A DNA stretch of 64,000 bases, taken from positions 1 through 64,000 of the forward strand of contig NZ_JANLGI010000002.1 of NCBI RefSeq assembly GCF_024655635.1, written 5' to 3'. The notes under the pieces are model-generated. The model was not told the origin of the DNA. It did not search any database and saw nothing but the letters and a program-made list of their open reading frames with translations. The DNA comes from Allobosea sp. 47.2.35. GTDB taxonomy: Bacteria > Pseudomonadota > Alphaproteobacteria > Rhizobiales > Beijerinckiaceae. Below, in pieces: positions 58,381 to 64,000 of the stretch. The position numbers and the translations under genes were made by a program. Positions within the stretch are counted from its first letter, which is position 1. Every line of letters begins with the position of its first letter.

Positions 58381-60456
58381 TCAGTCCCGCTTGCCGCCGC
58401 GCTTCAGGTCGTAATCGATCAGATAGGCCGTGCGCTGGTTCAGGCGCTCGCGATAGACCTGCAGGTTCTCCATCACGCGCTGGACGTAATTGCGGGTCTC
58501 GGAGAACGGGATGCGTTCGACCCAGTCGACGGCGTCGACTTCCGGATCGCGCGGGTCGCCATAAGCCGCGATCCATTTCTTCACATTGGGCGAGCCGGCA
58601 TTATAGGCCGCGAAGGTCAGGATATAGGAGCCGCGCCACTCCTTCAGCAGGTCGTTGAGATGGGCCGCGCCCATCCGCGCCGCGTAGAGCGGGTCTTTCC
58701 CGAGCTTGTCCCAGTCGAAGGGCAGGCTCGCGCGCCGCGCCGTCTCGCGGGCCGTCGCCGGCATCATCTGCATCAGCCCACGCGCGCCGGCATGCGACAT
58801 TGCTGTCGGGTCGAAGGCGCTCTCCTGCCTCGCGATGGCATGGACGATGGCGCGCTCCATCGGGTCGCCGAGCACGTCGAATTCCGGGATGCCGTTGACC
58901 GGATAGGCCGTCATGTCGAGCGGGAAGCCGCGTTGCAGCGCCGCCTTGCCGATGCCGACCTGCGCGCGCGCATCGGTCTCGCGCCGGGCGATGGCGGCGA
59001 TTGCCTCGAGCGCCTCGGTCGTATGCAGGCGCTGCGCCAGATCGTTCAGCATCAACGTGGCGAGGTCGCGCTCGCCGATGCGGTAGAGCAGGCGCACGGC
59101 GCGGTGGCCCGGCAGCGTCTCGAGCCCGGCGGCGACCGTGCGCCGCAGCGGCAGATCCGGGAAGCCGAGCTTCGCCCGCGCCAGTTGCCCGTAATAGGCG
59201 ATCGGCTGTTCCGCCGCCTTGCCGAAGGCGGCCCTGGCCTCCTCGGCCTTGCCGAGCTCCTCATAGGCGCGGCCCTGCCAATAGGCGGCGCGCGCGACCG
59301 AGATCGGCGTCTCGGCGATGCCAGCCGCCGCGTCAAAGTGCTTGAGCGCGACATCCGGCTTCCTGAGGAAGCGTAGTGCGACGAAGCCGGCATGCCATTC
59401 GGCCTCGATCCGCTCGGCCGCATCCTCGGCGCCATGGCCGGACGAGACCTCGTAGGCCTTCTGCGGCTGGCCGGCATCGAGGAGCTTACGGGCAATGATG
59501 CGCCGCTCCTCCCACCAGCCATCGCCGTCGCCAAGCAAGGCGGGATCGCGCGGGATCGCGGTCAGCGCCTTCACGGCATCGTCAAGCTTGTCGCTGCGGC
59601 GCGCCTGCTGGGCTTGCAGGAAGGCGAAGGAGACATCGCCGCGCACCGAGGCCGGCACGGCCGTGATCAGCTTCTCGGAGATCGGCCGGCGCGCCTTGGC
59701 GCTCGCAAGCCGTGCCTTGGCCAGCACGACATAATCGGCCGAGACGCGCGCGGCATTGCGCAGGGCGGCCTCGCCATTCTCGCGGAACAGGAAGCGCTCG
59801 GCCCGGAGGCGATGATCGTCCTTGCTCAGCACCGTCTCGAAGGCGCCGAACGCGATCTTTTCGAGCGCCTGCCCGAACGGGTCCTTGCGCCAGCTCTGGC
59901 GGATGAGGGCGTTGGCCTGCTCGGCCTTGCCTTCCTCCTTGAGCGCGATCGCCAGCGCGATCCGCCCGGCCGGCGAGACCGGCTGCTGGCCATGGAAGAA
60001 GGCGCGGACGATCGCGGGGCTCTTCTTCTCGGCGATCAGCGCCTCTTCGGCGCGGCGTCGAAAACGGGTCGTGGCCGGATAGTTCGGGTGCTCGCGCAGG
60101 AAGGCGTCGATGCGCAGGAAGGAAACGGTGCCGGCATTGGCGTGGATCGCCACCCATTCGAGCAGCGAGCGCGCGGAGCGATCGTCGATCCGCGCCGCGA
60201 GATCGTCGCCCTCCGTGAGCGCGCCGCGGCGATAGGCGGCGACGGCCGCCTTCACGGCCTCGACATTGACGGTGTCTTCACCCCGCAGCGCATTGGCGGG
60301 GTAGGGCAGCGCGCCCGTGGCCTCGACATCGCCGAGCATGGCGAGCTTGCGCTGGGTTGCGAGCATGCCGTCATCACCTGCCCGCGTCGATGACGCAGAC
60401 AGCAGGACGGGCAGCAGCAGGCAGATCAGTCTCCTCGCGGCGGCAGGCGAGGCCAT
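58381..60456 (-). CDS. slt: Soluble lytic murein transglycosylase (Slt70 family)
   Basis: 691 aa from ATG at 60456, chosen because CAGGAG stands seven bases upstream; an earlier in-frame ATG at 60483 has no such site. A signal peptide (RRLICLLLPVLLSASSTRA) is followed by a long helical superhelix (U and L domains) and a C-terminal SLT domain with the catalytic Glu near residue 545 in ARQESAFDPTAMSHAGARGLMQMMPATA. FAAYNAGSPNVKKWI and PFSETRNYVQRVMENLQVY complete the domain. It cleaves peptidoglycan, giving anhydromuropeptides. Confidence 0.93.
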   Translation of the reverse strand: MASPAAARRLICLLLPVLLSASSTRAGDDGMLATQRKLAMLGDVEATGALPYPANALRGEDTVNVEAVKAAVAAYRRGALTEGDDLAARIDDRSARSLLEWVAIHANAGTVSFLRIDAFLREHPNYPATTRFRRRAEEALIAEKKSPAIVRAFFHGQQPVSPAGRIALAIALKEEGKAEQANALIRQSWRKDPFGQALEKIAFGAFETVLSKDDHRLRAERFLFRENGEAALRNAARVSADYVVLAKARLASAKARRPISEKLITAVPASVRGDVSFAFLQAQQARRSDKLDDAVKALTAIPRDPALLGDGDGWWEERRIIARKLLDAGQPQKAYEVSSGHGAEDAAERIEAEWHAGFVALRFLRKPDVALKHFDAAAGIAETPISVARAAYWQGRAYEELGKAEEARAAFGKAAEQPIAYYGQLARAKLGFPDLPLRRTVAAGLETLPGHRAVRLLYRIGERDLATLMLNDLAQRLHTTEALEAIAAIARRETDARAQVGIGKAALQRGFPLDMTAYPVNGIPEFDVLGDPMERAIVHAIARQESAFDPTAMSHAGARGLMQMMPATARETARRASLPFDWDKLGKDPLYAARMGAAHLNDLLKEWRGSYILTFAAYNAGSPNVKKWIAAYGDPRDPEVDAVDWVERIPFSETRNYVQRVMENLQVYRERLNQRTAYLIDYDLKRGGKRD

Positions 60457-60624
60457 GGCGCGGCTCCTGGCTCGTGCGGACATCTGTCGATGGTCGGGGA
60501 AGGCCGTTTATGAAGGCTTAACTATGAGGCCACGCATTTTCATGACTTGCCGGCTTTGCCTTGGCGAGACGACGGTTTATGTGTGGCGGCCCCGTAACCC
60601 GCGTTTTCGTCCCAGGATCGTCCC

Positions 60625-61518
60625 ATGACCAAGCACATTGCCTTCACCGGCTCGATGCCCGCTCTGGTCACGCCGTTCAAATCCGGCAAGGTCGACGAGC
60701 AGGCGCTGCGCGCGCTGGTCGATTGGCAGATCGAGAATGGCTCGACCGGGCTCGTGCCCGTCGGCACCACCGGCGAGAGCCCGACGCTGTCGCATGACGA
60801 GCATAAGCGCGTCGTCGAGATCGTCATCGACCAGAACAAGGGCCGCGTCCCGGTCATTGCCGGCGCCGGCTCGAACAACACGATCGAGGCAGTCGATCTC
60901 GCCGTCCATGCCGAGAAGGCCGGCGCCGATGCCGTGCTCGTGGTCACGCCCTATTACAACAAGCCGACCCAGGAAGGCATGTACCAGCACTTCAAGGCGG
61001 TGAACGATGCGATCGGCATTCCGATCATCATCTACAACATCCCGCCGCGCTCCGTGGTGGACATGTCGGTCGAGACGATGGCGCGGCTCTACGAGCTCAA
61101 GAACATCGCCGGCGTGAAGGATGCGACCGCCAATCTCGCGCGCGTCTCGCAGCAGCGCCATGCCATGGGGCCGGACTTCATCCAGCTCTCGGGCGAGGAC
61201 ATGACCGCGCTCGCCTATATGGCGGCCGGCGGTCATGGCTGCATTTCGGTCGTCGCCAACGTCGCGCCGCGCCTCTGCGCCGACCTGATGGAGGCCGTCC
61301 AGAAGGGTGATTATGCCGGCGCGCTGAAGGTGCAGGACCGGCTGGTGCCGCTCCATGACGCGATCTTCAAGGAGCCCGGCCTCGCCGGCGCCAAGCACGG
61401 TTTGACGCTGCTCGGCCGCATCGAGGAGGAGGTCCGTCTGCCGCTGATGCCGGTGACCCCGGCGACGGGCAAGGTGATCCGCGAGGCCATGGTTTTCGCC
61501 GGGCTGTTGAATGCCTAA
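60625..61518 (+). CDS. dapA: 4-hydroxy-tetrahydrodipicolinate synthase
   Basis: 297 aa. Condenses pyruvate with aspartate semialdehyde in lysine and diaminopimelate synthesis. A TIM barrel with the Schiff-base Lys near residue 165 ([12 protein letters not shown]), the [14 protein letters not shown] motif near residues 48-61, [17 protein letters not shown] and IIIYNIPPR (Tyr of the relay). It is the second enzyme of the pathway begun by the lysC product. Next to smpB, the normal alphaproteobacterial order. Confidence 0.96.
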   Translation: MTKHIAFTGSMPALVTPFKSGKVDEQALRALVDWQIENGSTGLVPVGTTGESPTLSHDEHKRVVEIVIDQNKGRVPVIAGAGSNNTIEAVDLAVHAEKAGADAVLVVTPYYNKPTQEGMYQHFKAVNDAIGIPIIIYNIPPRSVVDMSVETMARLYELKNIAGVKDATANLARVSQQRHAMGPDFIQLSGEDMTALAYMAAGGHGCISVVANVAPRLCADLMEAVQKGDYAGALKVQDRLVPLHDAIFKEPGLAGAKHGLTLLGRIEEEVRLPLMPVTPATGKVIREAMVFAGLLNA

Positions 61519-61681
61519 GTAAGAGTGGTGACCGCGCCGCCAGGCGCGATCATTCGCTTGCCGATCGCGGTGAGCGGAAACATGATGAGGTCAGCCTTTT
61601 CAGAGGCTTGGGCGCCGATTCCGAATCGGTTTCTCGAGCTTTTGCAGCGTCGGCCATACAAGATGGATTCAGCGGAACCGC

Positions 61682-62155
61682 ATGAAGAAACCTGATCCGG
61701 AGCGCTATCGCCTGGCAGCGGATAACCGCAAGGCGCGCTTCAATTACGAGATCAAGGAAACCGTGGAGGCGGGCATCGCCTTGCAGGGGACCGAGATCAA
61801 GTCGCTGCGCGGCGGCAAGGCGACGATCGGAGAGAGCTATGCCGGCCCGATGGGGACGGAACTCTTTCTGTTCAACGCCTATATTCCGGAATATCTGGAG
61901 GCGAACCGCTTCAATCACGAGGTTCGCCGGCCGCGGAAGCTCCTGCTTCACAGGCGTGAGATCAACAAGCTGATGGGCGCGGTCCAGCGCGAGGGCATGG
62001 CCCTCATACCGCTCAAGGTCTACTTCAACGACAGGGGCAGGGCAAAGGTCGAGCTCGGCCTCGGCAAGGGCAAGAAGCTCCACGACAAGCGCGAGACCGA
62101 GAAAGAGCGCGACTGGAACCGCGACAAGCAGCGCCTGCTTAAGACGGGCGGGTAG
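61682..62155 (+). CDS. smpB: SsrA-binding protein SmpB
   Basis: 157 aa. Binds tmRNA and delivers it to stalled ribosomes in trans-translation. Signatures [69 protein letters not shown] and the basic tail [23 protein letters not shown] (which folds in the decoding centre) are complete. 163 bases after dapA; no tmRNA gene is visible in this window. Confidence 0.96.
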   Translation: MKKPDPERYRLAADNRKARFNYEIKETVEAGIALQGTEIKSLRGGKATIGESYAGPMGTELFLFNAYIPEYLEANRFNHEVRRPRKLLLHRREINKLMGAVQREGMALIPLKVYFNDRGRAKVELGLGKGKKLHDKRETEKERDWNRDKQRLLKTGG

Positions 62156-62165
62156 GGCTGCAGGC

Positions 62166-62795
62166 CTACCCCTCGGCGGGCTCGTCGCCCTGGCGGATGC
62201 CGTAGCGCCGTTCCAGCGACGGGTTGCCGGGCGCGGCTGGTGCGCCCATGCCACTGCGGCTGGCGCGCTCGGCTGGGTCGCGGCCGATCTTCTGCATGAG
62301 CTGGGCGAGATCGACGAACTCGTCGCATTGGCGGCGCAGCTCGTCCGAGACCATCGGCGGGTTGGTCGAGATCGTCGAGACCACCGAGACCTTGACGCCC
62401 TTGCGCTGCACCGCCTCGACCAGCGGCCGGAAATCGCCGTCACCCGAGAACAGGTAGATCTGGTCGAGATGCGGCGCGAGTTCGAGCATCTCGATCGCCA
62501 GCTCGATATCCATGTTGCCCTTGATACGGCGCCGGCCGGTGGCGTCGGTGAACTCCTTCGCCGCCTTGGTGATGACGCGGTAGCCGTTGTAGTCGAGCCA
62601 ATCGACCAGCGGCCGGATAGAGGAGTACTCCTCGCTTTCCACCAATGTGGTGAAATAGAAGGCGCGGATCAGGTTGCCCCGCCCCTGAAACTCGCGCAGC
62701 AGGCGCCGGTAGTCCATGTCGAAGCCGAGTTGCTTCGAAGTGGCGTAGAGATTGGCGCCATCTATGAACAGCGCGATGCGCGGTACGGCGCTCAT
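62166..62795 (-). CDS. NYN domain protein (LabA/DUF88 family, PIN-like)
   Basis: 209 aa from ATG at 62795, preceded by AGGAG eight bases away. A PIN-like nuclease fold: RIALFIDGANLYATSKQLGFDMDYRRLL carries the first Asp and Asn, KGNMDIELAIEMLELAP the second Asp, and LFSGDGDFRPLVEAVQRKGVKVSVVS the third acidic pair, so the catalytic acidic residues are kept. A disordered tail ends the protein. The adjacent smpB gene is commonly found with it in Hyphomicrobiales. An RNA-processing role is suspected but unproven. Confidence 0.9.
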   Translation of the reverse strand: MSAVPRIALFIDGANLYATSKQLGFDMDYRRLLREFQGRGNLIRAFYFTTLVESEEYSSIRPLVDWLDYNGYRVITKAAKEFTDATGRRRIKGNMDIELAIEMLELAPHLDQIYLFSGDGDFRPLVEAVQRKGVKVSVVSTISTNPPMVSDELRRQCDEFVDLAQLMQKIGRDPAERASRSGMGAPAAPGNPSLERRYGIRQGDEPAEG

Positions 62796-62934
62796 GGCAA
62801 TCACTCCTGCTGAAATATCTTAAGGCATCAAAATGGAAACAAAACGCGTTCTAACAATGTCGTTTCGCGACTGAAATTTGACAAGTTACAAGGGTGGGCC
62901 GTGGCACACTGACGCAGCTCAATTTTCCGTTACG

Positions 62935-63480
62935 TCAGGGCCGCAGGCGCGCCGGGTTGCCGACGGCCGTAGCGCCGGCAGGCACGTCGCGCGTGACCAC
63001 GCTGCCCGCGCCGATAATGGCATCGTCGCCAATGGTAACGCCCGGCAGGATGATCGCGCCGCCGCCGATCCAGACATTGCGGCCGATCGCGACCGGGCGT
63101 CCGAATTCCAGCATCTGCCGGCGTTGCTCGGGATCGCGCGGATGATCCGCCGTCAGAATCTGGACCCCCGGGCCGATCTGCGTGCCATCGCCGATCGTCA
63201 CCGCGACGACGTCGAGGATGATGCAATTGAAGTTCAGGAAGACGCCGTCGCCGAGGCTGATGTTGTAGCCGTAGTCGCAATGGAAGGGCGGGCGGATGAG
63301 GACATCACGCCCGACATGGCCGAAGGCCTCCTGCATGAGCGGCAGCCGCGCTTCCGGTGCCACGCCGGTCGCGTTGAAGCGCTCCATCCAGGCGCTGATG
63401 CGGCGGTTGTCGGCGATGAGCTCCGGGCTGTCGGCGCGATAGAGCTCGCCGGCCAGCATCTTGTCCTTCTCGCTTCGCAT
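62935..63480 (-). CDS. Sugar O-acetyltransferase (Maa/LacA, left-handed beta-helix)
   Basis: 181 aa. The N-terminal helical part MRSEKDKMLAGELYRADSPELIADNRRISAWMERFNAT is the maltose/galactoside acetyltransferase signature. Hexapeptide repeats follow (RPPFHCDYGYNISLGDGVFLNFNCIILDVVAVTIGDGTQIGPGVQI), with the catalytic His in LTADHPRDPEQRR and the terminal GSVVTRDVPAGATAVGNPARL. It transfers acetyl from acetyl-CoA to a sugar. It sits between era and the smpB cluster, in the direction of era and 17 bases from its stop, so it may be co-transcribed with it. Confidence 0.9.
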   Translation of the reverse strand: MRSEKDKMLAGELYRADSPELIADNRRISAWMERFNATGVAPEARLPLMQEAFGHVGRDVLIRPPFHCDYGYNISLGDGVFLNFNCIILDVVAVTIGDGTQIGPGVQILTADHPRDPEQRRQMLEFGRPVAIGRNVWIGGGAIILPGVTIGDDAIIGAGSVVTRDVPAGATAVGNPARLRP

Positions 63481-63497
63481 CACGTTCGCTGCGTTGC

Positions 63498-64000
63498 TCA
63501 GCCTTTGCCCTTGGGGAACTCCAGCCCCATCTCGCGATAGCGCTCCGGATCGTCGCTCCAGTTCTCGCGCACCTTCACGAACAGGAAGAGGTGGACCTTG
63601 GCCTCGGCGGCCTCCGCGATCTCGACGCGCGCCTTCTGGCCGATCGCCTTGATCGTCTGGCCGCCTTCGCCGAGCACGATCTTCCGCTGGCCCTCGCGCT
63701 CGACATAGATCGTCTGCTCGATGCGCACCGAGCCGTCCGGCTTCTGCTGCCAGCTCTCGGTCTCGACCGTGGAGCGGTAGGGCAGTTCGTCATGCAGCCG
63801 CTCGAACATCTTCTCGCGCGTGATCTCGGCGGCGAGGAAGCGCAAGGGCGCGTCGGAGATCTGATCCTCCGGATAGAGCCAGGGGCCGAGCGGCAGACGC
63901 TTCTCAAGCCAGGCCAGGATGTCCTTGACGCCGTAGCCGGTCAGCGCCGCCACCATGAAGGTCGTCTCGAAGCTGCCGCGCTCGTTCACCTTGGCGGTGA
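63498..64000 (-). CDS. era: GTPase Era, C-terminal part (continues past the window end)
   Basis: The visible part is about 167 codons, with the frame still open at 64000. It starts in the end of the G domain (VNERGSFETTFMVAALTGYGVKDILAWLEKRL, including the SA/L-type G5 region) and continues into PYPEDQ-like LYPEDQISDAPLRFLAAEITREKMF and the KH domain IVLGEGGQTIKAIGQKARVEIAEAAEAKVHLFLFVKVRENW. Era assists 16S rRNA maturation and 30S assembly. The G1-G4 motifs lie outside the window. Confidence 0.95.
   Translation of the reverse strand, partial: TAKVNERGSFETTFMVAALTGYGVKDILAWLEKRLPLGPWLYPEDQISDAPLRFLAAEITREKMFERLHDELPYRSTVETESWQQKPDGSVRIEQTIYVEREGQRKIVLGEGGQTIKAIGQKARVEIAEAAEAKVHLFLFVKVRENWSDDPERYREMGLEFPKGKG

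Noticed and set aside
60540..60590. Possible dapA promoter (TTGCCT and TATGTG, 16 bases apart)
   Set aside because: The -10 match is too poor to call in GC-rich DNA.
1..64000. CRISPR arrays, insertion sequences, prophage or defence genes
   Set aside because: No regularly spaced repeats, transposase, integrase, Cas, toxin-antitoxin or restriction genes were seen; the NYN protein at 62166 is a housekeeping-type neighbour of smpB and not evidence of a defence system.

Overview
The window is GC-rich chromosomal DNA from an alphaproteobacterium of the order Hyphomicrobiales (Rhizobiales). The rhizobial-type porin, the divergent lysC/ubiG pair, the dapA-smpB-NYN-era neighbourhood, ethylmalonyl-CoA pathway genes and GTCAT...ATGAC palindromic repeats all fit, and a Bosea-like genus is my best guess (inference). 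Almost all the sequence is ordinary core and accessory chromosome. There is no rRNA, CRISPR array, transposase or recognisable phage gene.

Layout. Positions 1-1147 hold a few small unrecognised genes, a strong terminator and a tRNA-Ser(GCU), possibly the edge of an integrated element. Positions 1330-4095 are a thiamine operon (promoter, TPP riboswitch, thiO-thiS-thiG-thiE). Positions 4127-8231 hold a SelT/SelW/SelH-like protein, an M32 carboxypeptidase, an old yellow enzyme and a crotonase. Positions 8305-13150 are a MarR-controlled RND efflux operon. Then come lysC and ubiG (13287-15421), and a MarR regulator divergent from a cysteine-synthase-like PLP enzyme with a 25-bp palindrome between them (15425-16881).

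Positions 17267-23829 carry two ethylmalonyl-CoA pathway genes, ccr and a methylsuccinyl-CoA dehydrogenase (mcd), with a chemoreceptor, a GST and a DMT transporter between them. Each pathway gene has a notable inverted repeat just upstream. Positions 23932-30696 hold a SIMPL protein, a DMT transporter translationally coupled to an aspartate-carbamoyltransferase-like protein that seems to lack key catalytic residues, a GGDEF-EAL protein and a Tat-exported nucleotidase. Positions 30811-35394 hold a second GST, a MaoC hydratase/CoA-transferase pair probably acting on a C5 dicarboxyl-CoA, and a divergent Lrp/MFS pair. Positions 35384-41242 are a complete branched-chain-amino-acid-type ABC importer followed by a zinc alcohol dehydrogenase.

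Positions 41491-44179 hold an alkylsulfatase-like MBL hydrolase, a DUF4142 protein and a 2-keto-4-pentenoate hydratase-like protein. Positions 44286-55696 are an envelope block: tamA-tamB, a major porin with its own terminator, a multi-BON OmpA-family protein and a coupled membrane protein with a helix-hairpin-helix tail. The right end has an alpha/beta hydrolase, an M20 amidohydrolase with a MarR regulator and a palindromic operator, a soluble lytic transglycosylase, dapA, smpB, a NYN-domain protein, a sugar O-acetyltransferase and the 3' part of era, which runs off the window.

The parts I find most worth following up are the degenerate ATCase-like protein with its transporter, the multi-BON/OmpA plus helix-hairpin-helix pair, the predicted switches upstream of thiO and mcd, and the palindromic operators. 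No complete undescribed defence or mobile system was found.
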